From positions 1-64,000 of the forward strand of contig NZ_VITY01000008.1 of NCBI RefSeq assembly GCF_007993935.1: a DNA stretch of 64,000 bases. The letters are read 5' to 3'. The stretch comes from Bradyrhizobium macuxiense. Its GTDB lineage: Bacteria; Pseudomonadota; Alphaproteobacteria; Rhizobiales; Xanthobacteraceae. Both the position numbers and the translations under genes were made by a program. Below are positions 48,901 to 55,985 of the stretch, piece after piece (position 1 is the first letter of the stretch; every line of letters starts with the position of its first letter). A model generated the notes under the pieces. The model was not told the DNA's origin. It did not search any database and worked only from the letters and a program-made list of their open reading frames with translations.

Positions 48901-51587
48901 CGAGCATCAGGACAAGCGGCACCACGCCATCGCTGTCGCTGAGCGAAACGCATCTGACCGCAACGGTGCTCGACGACAATATCGCGGGCTCGCAGCCGAA
49001 CGCGACGCTGACGACGACGTCAGCCGACTTCTCGACCGCGTTCAGCTCGGTTCAAGGTGCGGATGGCGCGACGATCGTCTACGCGCTGACGATCGCCGGC
49101 GGCAACGGCACGGCGTCGGGCCTGATCGATTCGCACACCGGCCTCGCCGACCTGCTGGTTCTGAACGGCAACACGATCGAGGGCCATGTCGGCGCAACCG
49201 GCGGCACGCTGGCGTTCACCATCACGATCGATCCGGCCACGGGACTTTTGACCTTCACCGAGTATCGGGCCGTGAAGCAGCCGCTTGGCACCAGCCCGGA
49301 CAACGGCGAAGGCGTGACGTTTGCAACCGGCATCATCGGCCTGACGGCAACGATCACGGACAAGGACGGCGACTTCCAGAGCGCGAGCCTCGACCTCGGC
49401 CGGCAATTGACCATCACGGATGACGGCCCGAGCATCAAGGCAAACGGGACCACGCCGTCGCTGTCGCTGAGCGAGACGCATCTGACGGCAACGGTGTTCG
49501 ACGACAACATCGCGGGTTCGGCACCTGATGCGTCGCAGACGGTAAAGTCGGCCGATTTCTCGACCGCGTTCACCTCGGCTCAGGGCGCGGATGGTGCGAC
49601 CATCGCCTACACGCTGACGATCGCCGGCGGCAACGGCACGGCGTCGGGCCTGGTCGATTCGCATACCGGCCTTGCCGATCTGCTGGTTCTGAACGGCAAC
49701 ACGATCGAGGGCCATGTCGGCGCGACCAATGGCAGCCTGGCATTCACCATCACGGTCGATCCGGCCACGGGGCTCGTGACCTTCACCGAGTATCGGGCGG
49801 TGAAGCAGCCGCTTGGCACCAGCCCGGACGGCGGCGAAGGTCTGACGCTCGGGGCCGGACTAGTCAGTCTGGTCGCAACCATCACGGACAAGGACGGCGA
49901 CGTCCAGAGCGCGAGCCTGGATCTCGGCAAGCAGCTCACGATCACCGACGACGGACCGAGCATCACGGCAAATGGCACGACGCCGTCGCTGTCGCTGAGT
50001 GAGACGCATCTGACGGCGACGGTGTTCGACGACCACATCGCAGGCTCTACGCCGGATGCATCGCAGACCACGACATCGACCGACTTCTCGACGGCATTCA
50101 GTTCGGTTCAAGGCGCCGATGGTGCGACCATCTGCTACGCGCTGACGATCACCGGCGGCAGCAATACCGCGTCGGGCCTGATCGATTCGCATACCGGCCT
50201 CGCCGACGTGCTGGTTCTGAACGGCAGCACCATCGAAGGCCATGTCGGCGCGACCAATGGGACACTGGCATTCACCATCGCCGTCGACCCGGCGACCGGG
50301 CTCGTGACCTTCACCGAATATCGCGCGGTGACGCAACCCCTCGGTACCAATCTCGACACCGGCGAAGGCGTGACGCTGGGCGCCGGAATCGTCAACCTGG
50401 TTGCAACCATCACCGACAAGGACGGCGACTTCCAGAGCGCGAGCCTTGACCTCGGCAAGCAATTGACGATCGCCGATGACGGTCCGACGATCGGCGGATT
50501 CCCGGAGACCCCGATCACCGGTCAGGACAATCAGATCGCGACCGGCACCTACCACATCAATTTCGGCGCGGATGGCGACGCCGGGATGCAGCTTGCGATC
50601 CATGATGGCGCGGTCGGCAGCACGGGATTTGACCTGGCCACGTCCAGCCTCGGCGGCGGCATCACCTCCGTGCACGTCACCGGAAATGGCGACGACTACA
50701 CCTTCTTCTATTCGACCCACGCCGTGAGCGGCGGCGTCGAAATGGACGCCTACCTTGCGGATTCAGGCGGCACGCTGACCGATCCCTACTTCACGCTGCT
50801 GATCAATCCGAACGGTACCTTTACGTTCGATCTCGAGAGCGTCGACGTGCTGAAGCAGGTCACCGTGACCGGCTCCACGTTCGGCGCCTCGGGCGGCGGC
50901 ACGCCGTCCCTAACGGCTCCGGATGGAGAGCTCGTCATCACCGGATCCGACAACAGCGGCAATCCGATCGATGTCAAGGCGTCGAACAACGGCATTGCGG
51001 TTGGCGATACCGGGCTCAGCATGGATCCCAACGAGCAGTTGAACCTTAAGTTCTCCAACGAGCAGCCGCAGATCAGCTTCATGCTGACCCAGTGGCAGGG
51101 CAACGGCACGGCAGGCGTGATCTTCAAGGTTCTGGACGGCGGCACCGACGTGCATGACTTCAGCATCGACGTTGCAAAGCCACATAGCGGCAATCCCACC
51201 GTGGTCGTGCAGCAAACATCGGATGCGTCGCTGATCAACACCTCAGCCTTTGACGATGCGACTTCGACCTACACGCTCTACGTTGGCAAGGAGTTCAACC
51301 AGGTCGGGATCGACTACAGTCAGGCGGCCAGCGGCAACGCCACCTTCACGGTCAACAACATCACCTATAACGAGAAGACGACCATCCCGAGCACCGATCT
51401 GCTGTTCGACGTGCTTGCCGCCGACAAGGACGGCGACACGGCCGCGACCAGCCTTCAGGTCGATATTCAGGGCGTCACGACCGGCGCGCCCGCGCCGATA
51501 TTCGCGCCCAGTCCGGAAATTGCGGCAATGGCCGGCACCGTCATTTCAGATCCTGTCACGCACGTGCAGCATGATCTGATCCTGTAA
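45930..51587 (+). CDS. Giant T1SS-143/DUF5801-repeat protein with FecR-like N-terminus
   Basis: 1885 residues. The first ~100 carry a FecR-like pattern (VVAGDPVCQGDVITVAVGGR, VEIRLIDGEMLHLPAGTRLA), then a hydrophobic segment near 128-150. From about 303 to 1523 there are seven repeats of ~176 residues, each beginning LSETHLTATVLDDNIAGS and ending TDKDGDFQSASLDLG, QLTITDDGPSI: the VCBS-like module of giant type I-secreted adhesins. A distinct C-terminal part (about 1524-1885) holds Gly/Asp-rich beta sequence and ends HVQHDLIL, a hydrophobic tail that suits type I export. No GGxGxD RTX nonapeptides and no signal peptide are seen. No T1SS transporter genes are in the window. Likely a surface or biofilm adhesin. 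Confidence 0.85.
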   Translation: MLVASGVAFGGASSVVLGRLPRVIGVVDTVIGCGTIVRARDIALSVVAGDPVCQGDVITVAVGGRVEIRLIDGEMLHLPAGTRLALGDLTQNSVDGLRPGLFAKTRSILRLIGSRLAGSDVLTADTPVGIVRASGLGLLSFAALTFSLLRDARAAEPNVTLLDDDTITYKDMHHGVFELVTKEANPRHIVVDDPGVTVILTTKGSSVGVSQVSNSPAHMEDLRNAQQETLAGYAKGVWSKGSGMPSYEGSPLLQPINFIEPDPSFTPNQLGPVPITLPGYVITYTPPPAPLVLSFGAPPPLTLNERHLTATTLDDQIAGSSPNEALTTTTGDFAITFANPQDAVGATVNYALTITGGNGAASGVIDSHTGLADVLVLNGNTIEGRVGTTEGTLAFTIVLDPVTAHVTFTEYRAAAQAPGTSTDDSDVIPLASGVIILVATVMKGDQFGYVTLDLGSRLVVVEDDPSISTSGTAPALTLSETHLTATVLDDNIAGSAPNAALTTTSADFSTAFKPVQGADGATVTYALAIAGSDGIASSLIDSHTGLADVLVLDGNTVEGRVGATDGTLAFTITVDPATGLVTFTEYRPVRQPFGTSPDSGETVALTTGIVGLIATITDRDGDSQSAAIDLGGRLSISDDGPTINANGTVPSPTLSESHLTATALDDNIAGSAPDAALTTTAAYFSTAFSSIQGADGATIVYALAITGGNGAASGLTDAHTGLADVLVQNGNTIEGHVGSTTGTLAFSIAIDPLTGLVTFTEYRAVKQLPGASADEGITLSSGVVRLYAEIVDRDGDYQIASLDLGRQLTITGDSPSIRTNGATPSLSLSETHLTATVFDDNIAGSAPNAALTTTSVDFSTAFSSVQGANGATIGYALTIAGGNGTASGLTDSHTGLADVLVLNGNTIEGRVGGINGTLAFTIAIDPVTGRVTFAELRAVTQPLATSPDNGEGITLSPGLLSLVATITDNDGNVQSASLDLGKQLTITDDGPSIRTSGTTPSLSLSETHLTATVLDDNIAGSQPNATLTTTSADFSTAFSSVQGADGATIVYALTIAGGNGTASGLIDSHTGLADLLVLNGNTIEGHVGATGGTLAFTITIDPATGLLTFTEYRAVKQPLGTSPDNGEGVTFATGIIGLTATITDKDGDFQSASLDLGRQLTITDDGPSIKANGTTPSLSLSETHLTATVFDDNIAGSAPDASQTVKSADFSTAFTSAQGADGATIAYTLTIAGGNGTASGLVDSHTGLADLLVLNGNTIEGHVGATNGSLAFTITVDPATGLVTFTEYRAVKQPLGTSPDGGEGLTLGAGLVSLVATITDKDGDVQSASLDLGKQLTITDDGPSITANGTTPSLSLSETHLTATVFDDHIAGSTPDASQTTTSTDFSTAFSSVQGADGATICYALTITGGSNTASGLIDSHTGLADVLVLNGSTIEGHVGATNGTLAFTIAVDPATGLVTFTEYRAVTQPLGTNLDTGEGVTLGAGIVNLVATITDKDGDFQSASLDLGKQLTIADDGPTIGGFPETPITGQDNQIATGTYHINFGADGDAGMQLAIHDGAVGSTGFDLATSSLGGGITSVHVTGNGDDYTFFYSTHAVSGGVEMDAYLADSGGTLTDPYFTLLINPNGTFTFDLESVDVLKQVTVTGSTFGASGGGTPSLTAPDGELVITGSDNSGNPIDVKASNNGIAVGDTGLSMDPNEQLNLKFSNEQPQISFMLTQWQGNGTAGVIFKVLDGGTDVHDFSIDVAKPHSGNPTVVVQQTSDASLINTSAFDDATSTYTLYVGKEFNQVGIDYSQAASGNATFTVNNITYNEKTTIPSTDLLFDVLAADKDGDTAATSLQVDIQGVTTGAPAPIFAPSPEIAAMAGTVISDPVTHVQHDLIL
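46836..50496 (+). repeat. Seven tandem 522-528-base coding repeats
   Basis: The start of the LSETHL motif recurs at 46839, 47364, 47892, 48414, 48942, 49470 and 49998, giving spacings of 525, 528, 522, 528, 528 and 528 bases. Repeats 4 to 7 are closest in sequence. The first is most diverged (LNERHLTATTLDDQIAGSSP). The regular spacing implies unit duplication with a possibility of copy-number change. Confidence 0.92.
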
Positions 51588-51610
51588 GGGCCCTGAAGCC
51601 TGGTGAAAGT

Positions 51611-51643
51611 CCTGGCCCGCGTCAAATATCGGCGCGGGCCAGG
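51611..51643. terminator. Hairpin terminator between giant gene and phosphoesterase
   Basis: Perfect 11-base arms CCTGGCCCGCG and CGCGGGCCAGG with an 11-base loop, 23 bases after the giant gene's stop and 13 before the phosphoesterase stop on the other strand. It lies between convergent ends and probably serves both; T-runs are poor. Confidence 0.7.
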
Positions 51644-51656
51644 ATGATCTCTCGTA

Positions 51657-53426
51657 TCAGTGCCAGCCTTCGCCGGCCTTCAGCGCCGCCGAGAGGCTGC
51701 GCACCGGGCGCGTCACCAGCGGATCGAGGTCGAAGCGCTTCTCGAGCATCCTGAGGATCGACGTGGTGTCGAAGTCCTCATGCGCGACGCCCGACTTGTT
51801 GAAGCGCTTGGCGATCAGCAGCGCCGGAATGCGGGTGCCCGGGCCCCACTGGTCCGCGGCCTTGGCCTCGGCGCCATGACGGTTGAACGGCGGCGGCGGA
51901 ACGTGGTCCCACTGTCCACCGAACTCGTCATAGGTGATGACGATCAGCGTGTCCTTGCCATCGGGCCCTTCGACGATCGCCTTGACGAGATCGACGAGAT
52001 GCTGGCTGCCTTCGGACTCGCTGGTGTAGCCCGGATGCTCGTTCTCCTCGCCGATCGGCTTGATGAAGCTGACCTGCTTCAGCCGGCCGTTCTTGGCCGC
52101 CTGGATGAACTCCGCCTCGTCCTTCAGGTGATCCCTGCGGGCCTGCGTTCCCGGCGCGTAATTGGCGAAGTAGTTGAGCGCCTGATGGTGGAACTGGAAG
52201 TCCACATCGGGGCAGTTCGGGAACACGGCATTGGAATTATGGTTTGGATCGGTGCAGGTCGTGCCGTTGCCGTTGGTCCAGCCGGAAGCGCCGACATCGC
52301 CGTTGGCGTTCGACCAGCCGCCCGAATACCAGGCCCAGTCAACATGCTTGGCCGACAGCCGGTCGCCGATGTTCGGCGTGTGCAGCGGCGGCAGGCGCTT
52401 GATGTCCGGAGTGCCCGGGGAATAGGGCTGATAGGTCGGCTGCGTGGTGTTGACCGCGTAATCGCCGCAGGCGAGGCCGGCCGGCAGGCCGGTCTGGCTG
52501 CACTTTGCCGTCAGCTGCGCGTCCTTCACCGTGGAGAGCGGCGTGTAGAGCGGCGTGCTGGTCGGCATGCCGTTCGTATCGACGATCGAGTGGAAGTCGT
52601 TGGCGCTGCCGTCGTTCAAGGCGCCGACGAACTGCGGCGCCGCGGCCGCGACCAGGAACTGGTGATTGAGGAATGAACCGCCGAACGCGCCCTGAAAGAA
52701 GCTGTCGGCGATGACGTAGTTCGGGGCGCCGTGGCTATGCAGATAGCCGTAGATCGGCAGCTTCTTGGTGTCGTAGTAGCCCATCACCAGGCCCGACGCG
52801 TCGCTGCCGGTCACGTAGCGGTTCTGCCGGCCGCCGTTGAGCTGATACTGCTCGCTGTAGAAGCGATGCACGATGTCCTCGGTGCAGCCGCCGGGCGCGC
52901 CGGTGCCGTTGAGGAAGCCGTGTGGCGCGAAGGCGCCGACCGGCTTCGGACAGGTGGTCGCCGAGGTCGGGATGAAGTCGTTGATCTCGAACGGCTTGTT
53001 CTTGAAGGCGCTCAGGATCGCGACCGAGCCGGTATTGTCGGTGCAGGTGGTCGGCTGCGGCGACGGCGAGGTCAGGTTGACGTCGTTCTGCAGCAGACAG
53101 GCATAGACGGTCTGGTTGTCCTGGCGGACCTGCAGCGTGTGGGCCTGATCGGCATCGGAGGTGCCGTTGATCCGGTCACGGCCGACATCGCCCCAGTGCC
53201 CGTAGAGGTTATCGAAGCTGTGGTTTTCCTGATAGATGACGACGATGTGCTTGTACTGATGCACGCCTTCATGGCCACGGTCGCGCAGCTCACGCAGCTC
53301 GTCCCGCACTTCGTGCTTGAACTCATCAACGATCTTTTCGACCAAATTCTCGGCGTTTGCCACCGGTGAGATGGCAACGGCGCCAGCAACAACTGCGAGC
53401 GCCGGAATGGCTCCCCAAAGCCGCAT
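51657..53426 (-). CDS. Exported phosphoesterase (PF04185, phospholipase C/acid phosphatase type)
   Basis: 589 residues with a signal peptide (MRLWGAIPALAVVAGAVAIS to ANAE). The PF04185 metal-binding motifs are present: HIVVIYQENHSFDNLYGHWG (about 60-79) and, late, LIVITYDEFGGQWDHVPPPP. Family members include bacterial phospholipase C and acid phosphatase A and act on phosphate esters outside the cytoplasm. The start is an ATG preceded by GGAGAG. It is divergent from a di-heme cytochrome gene and has a paralogue at 55986-58037 that also neighbours such a cytochrome. Substrate unknown. Confidence 0.9.
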   Translation of the reverse strand: MRLWGAIPALAVVAGAVAISPVANAENLVEKIVDEFKHEVRDELRELRDRGHEGVHQYKHIVVIYQENHSFDNLYGHWGDVGRDRINGTSDADQAHTLQVRQDNQTVYACLLQNDVNLTSPSPQPTTCTDNTGSVAILSAFKNKPFEINDFIPTSATTCPKPVGAFAPHGFLNGTGAPGGCTEDIVHRFYSEQYQLNGGRQNRYVTGSDASGLVMGYYDTKKLPIYGYLHSHGAPNYVIADSFFQGAFGGSFLNHQFLVAAAAPQFVGALNDGSANDFHSIVDTNGMPTSTPLYTPLSTVKDAQLTAKCSQTGLPAGLACGDYAVNTTQPTYQPYSPGTPDIKRLPPLHTPNIGDRLSAKHVDWAWYSGGWSNANGDVGASGWTNGNGTTCTDPNHNSNAVFPNCPDVDFQFHHQALNYFANYAPGTQARRDHLKDEAEFIQAAKNGRLKQVSFIKPIGEENEHPGYTSESEGSQHLVDLVKAIVEGPDGKDTLIVITYDEFGGQWDHVPPPPFNRHGAEAKAADQWGPGTRIPALLIAKRFNKSGVAHEDFDTTSILRMLEKRFDLDPLVTRPVRSLSAALKAGEGWH

Positions 53427-53664
53427 AGTGCTCTCCTGATTTCAGAAAGAAATAGAAATGGAGTTACACGCTATGCAAAACACATTTCGCTGGGATGACT
53501 GTTTTTCGACGCGCGCACAAACGCGTGAAAAGACCCGCACACGCCGATAATTTTTCTTTCTGTCACATACAGCCCGGTCTGCGGCCCGTTGATCGATCGT
53601 CATCAAACCGCAATCAACAGTCGTCTATCCAAACAGATGGTCATTGATCCTGCCGACAGGAAAC

Positions 53665-53680
53665 TGTCACCTCCGTGACA
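53665..53680. promoter_or_regulatory. TGTCAC-N4-GTGACA palindrome in the divergent promoter
   Basis: Perfect 6-base arms with a four-base spacer, 54 bases before the cytochrome start chosen here, in the 307-base gap 53427-53733 between the phosphoesterase and cytochrome genes. Another GTGACA lies at 53710 and CTGTCAC at 53569. TGTCAC also resembles a Pho-box half. Regulator not identified. Confidence 0.45.
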
Positions 53681-53733
53681 TCTTCCGACCTACGGCAACG
53701 CATATGCATTGTGACAAGGGGCGTTTTCTCGCA

Positions 53734-55167
53734 ATGGCTTGGGATATTCTGGCGTCCGGCTCCGAAAAATGTCGTGCGGCATCTGCCGATCGCGGCAGCG
53801 TCACACCGGCGCGGACCGCGTTGCTGGCGCTCGTGGTTGCCTTGCTGCCGTTGCAAGCGCTGGCGTTCCCGCTCGGCGGCGATCAGACCGTGATGCCGGC
53901 CGGCACTGAATTATCCGAGGACGCGCTGGCGCGGCCGCGCGAGCTCTTTCATTCCGAGGCGATCGGCGGGCGAAAGTCCTATTTGGTCAATCTCGGCGAT
54001 CTCGCGTTCAACTCGCCCTCCATCTTCGGCGGCAAGGCCCGTCAGGCCGAGATGAGCTGCGGCACCTGTCACGTCAACGGCGCATCGAATCCGAAATTGT
54101 TCGTCCCGGGCCTATCGTCCCGCCCCGGCACCTTCGACACGACGAGCCTCGTCTTCAATGCAAAGACGTTCAACAGCATCCTCGATCCGGTCAGGATTCC
54201 GAGCCTGCGGGGCGCCCGCTTCCTCGCCCCCTATGGACATGACGGACGCATCACTTCGCTGCGCGAGTTCGTCTATAATGTCATCGTCAACGAGTTTTCC
54301 GGGCCGCGGCCGAGCGACGAGGTTCTGGACGGCCTCGTCGCCTATATCAACGACATCGACTTCCTCCCCAATCCGAAGATTGCGCCCGGCGGCAGGCTTG
54401 GCGCGCAGGCGAGCGTGGCCGAGCGTCGTGGCGAGGCGCTGTTCTTCAAGCCATTCCCGAAGCAGGCCGAGCTGAGCTGCGCCGGGTGCCATCTTCCGGC
54501 TGGAACCTTCAACGACCAGGTGCGTCACGACGTCGGATCGGGCGGACTGGTGAAGACCCCGACCCTGCTGAACGCCAATTTCAATGCGCCGTATTTCCAC
54601 GACGGCCGCTACGACACCTATGAGCAGGTGGTCGATCATTTCGACCGTGTGTTCGACCTCGAACTGTCGACACAGGACGTGCAGGACCTCGTCGCCTATC
54701 TGAATGCGGTCGGCGACGGCGAACGTCCGTTCGACAAGGACGGCGTCGTGCTCCGGATGAAGGAAGTGCTGGAATTGTCGAGCGTGCTCGAGGCCGCGAT
54801 CCCGGCCGCCGATACCGCGGTGGTGTCGCTGGCCGTGACCGGGGTCGGCGCCGAGCTGCGCGAGCTGACCGAGCGCATCCCCGACATCAGGAACACCTCG
54901 ATCGGCGGCAAGGACGAGCGGCTGGCGGCGCGCGCGATCCTGAAGGACCTCGTCCTCACGCTGCGCCGCATCGACCTCGAAGTTGCGGCCGGCCATATCG
55001 ACGAAGCGATGACGGAGTATCGCAAATTCGCGCAGTTGGTGAATTTCGACGTTCCCGTTGCGCTAAAGAAGGCCGAGCCGTGGTCGCTGTTCAACAGCAA
55101 CGTGCATCAAGCCCACTACACGGCGCTCGGCCGAATGCTGCCGGTGGCGAGCGGGCAATCGCAGTAG
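53734..55167 (+). CDS. Exported di-heme cytochrome c, MauG/CCP-like (copy 1)
   Basis: 477 residues. A hydrophobic export segment (TALLALVVALLPLQALA) is preceded by an unusually long polar head, so the true start may lie further in. Two haem c motifs, CGTCH (109-113) and CAGCH (249-253), fit the two-domain di-haem peroxidase/MauG group. GRITSLREFVYNVIVNEF and the PTLLNANFNAPYFHDGRYDT region with its conserved Tyr/His are typical. A C-terminal helical region of ~120 residues is extra compared with short CCPs. It is paralogous to the gene at 58276-59652 throughout. It probably performs peroxide reduction or protein/metal oxidation in the periplasm. Confidence 0.9.
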   Translation: MAWDILASGSEKCRAASADRGSVTPARTALLALVVALLPLQALAFPLGGDQTVMPAGTELSEDALARPRELFHSEAIGGRKSYLVNLGDLAFNSPSIFGGKARQAEMSCGTCHVNGASNPKLFVPGLSSRPGTFDTTSLVFNAKTFNSILDPVRIPSLRGARFLAPYGHDGRITSLREFVYNVIVNEFSGPRPSDEVLDGLVAYINDIDFLPNPKIAPGGRLGAQASVAERRGEALFFKPFPKQAELSCAGCHLPAGTFNDQVRHDVGSGGLVKTPTLLNANFNAPYFHDGRYDTYEQVVDHFDRVFDLELSTQDVQDLVAYLNAVGDGERPFDKDGVVLRMKEVLELSSVLEAAIPAADTAVVSLAVTGVGAELRELTERIPDIRNTSIGGKDERLAARAILKDLVLTLRRIDLEVAAGHIDEAMTEYRKFAQLVNFDVPVALKKAEPWSLFNSNVHQAHYTALGRMLPVASGQSQ

Positions 55168-55178
55168 CGCGCGGCCCA

Positions 55179-55865
55179 TCACTGCGAGGCCGGCGGCTCG
55201 ACCCATACATCGCTCTGCTGGATCCGGCGGATCAGCGCTTGCGGATCGAACTTGCGCAGACCCGCGGGGATTTCGAAGCTTTGCGCCGGCTGGGGCTCGT
55301 CCCGGATGTGATCGGCTGATATCACCGTCCCGTCCCCGGTCTTGATCTGCACCGGAAAGCTGCGCGCGCGGTCGATCCAGCCGGTAAAGCTCAGACCGGA
55401 CGGTCCGGCGATTCGATAGATTTCGGTGTTGCGTCCCGCGATTGCCTCCTGTCCATCGTGCTGGCAGCGCCAGGTCGCGAGATCGACCGGCGCGGATAGC
55501 TGCGCCATCGCCAGCCATTGCCGGCACGGATCGTCGGGATCGACCGGCACGAACAGCTGCGTGAGCGGGCTCGACTGCATCGCATTCATGTAGACACGTG
55601 CGGCCGGCCGGACGAAATAGGCGGCGGGTCTGGCCGCATCGAGCAGGAAGAAGCCGTCGGGCAGCGCGGTGGTCTCGATGCGCGCTCTTCCGCCCGAGAC
55701 CCGCAGCGTTCCCATGACGGTTGCCGTATCGTCCTTCCGCGCGACGAGGTCGGCGGAGAATTGCTGCGCGGTGGCCGGCATCGGCGCAGCGGCCAGGATA
55801 GCGGCCGCGAACAGGCAGGCCGCCGCGCGCCTGCGTCCGTTGCACGTCTTTTCGTCGCGCGTCAT
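55179..55865 (-). CDS. Exported protein of unknown function (DUF4412-like)
   Basis: 228 residues with a signal peptide (AAACLFAAAILAAAPMPATA). The mature part looks like a curved beta-sheet (LolA/DUF4412-type): FSADLVARKDDTATVMGTLR, ARIETTALPDGFFLLDAARP and GWIDRARSFPVQIKTGDGTV, with two cysteines that could pair (PCRQW and WRCQH). It ends 11 bases from the cytochrome stop (convergent). It sits between the two phosphoesterase/cytochrome modules and may assist them. No close family is certain. Confidence 0.7.
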   Translation of the reverse strand: MTRDEKTCNGRRRAAACLFAAAILAAAPMPATAQQFSADLVARKDDTATVMGTLRVSGGRARIETTALPDGFFLLDAARPAAYFVRPAARVYMNAMQSSPLTQLFVPVDPDDPCRQWLAMAQLSAPVDLATWRCQHDGQEAIAGRNTEIYRIAGPSGLSFTGWIDRARSFPVQIKTGDGTVISADHIRDEPQPAQSFEIPAGLRKFDPQALIRRIQQSDVWVEPPASQ

Positions 55866-55909
55866 CGCGTATCCCCGGTCGTTCGACTGATGGGCAGGCA
55901 GAACATGAC

Positions 55910-55942
55910 GGCGCCGACCGAACCAAAGGTTCGATCGGCGCC
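55910..55942 (-). terminator. Hairpin terminator after phosphoesterase copy 2
   Basis: The 15-base arms GGCGCCGACCGAACC and GGTTCGATCGGCGCC differ at one pair and close on a three-base loop (AAA). It lies 44 bases beyond the phosphoesterase stop on the minus strand and before the next minus-strand gene. Confidence 0.7.
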
Positions 55943-55985
55943 GGCCTTGGATAAATTCAAGACCTCGTCCAGGACGAGAGCTCGA

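Noticed and set aside
46719..48953. A 744-codon open frame antisense to the giant repeat gene
   Set aside because: It mirrors the repeats of the sense gene, is extremely Arg-rich, and has no ribosome site or recognisable domain; it is a by-product of high G+C codon use.
46836..50496. Regular repeats that might be taken for a CRISPR or satellite array
   Set aside because: The 528-base units are in frame and code for a known protein repeat; there are no short repeats with unique spacers.
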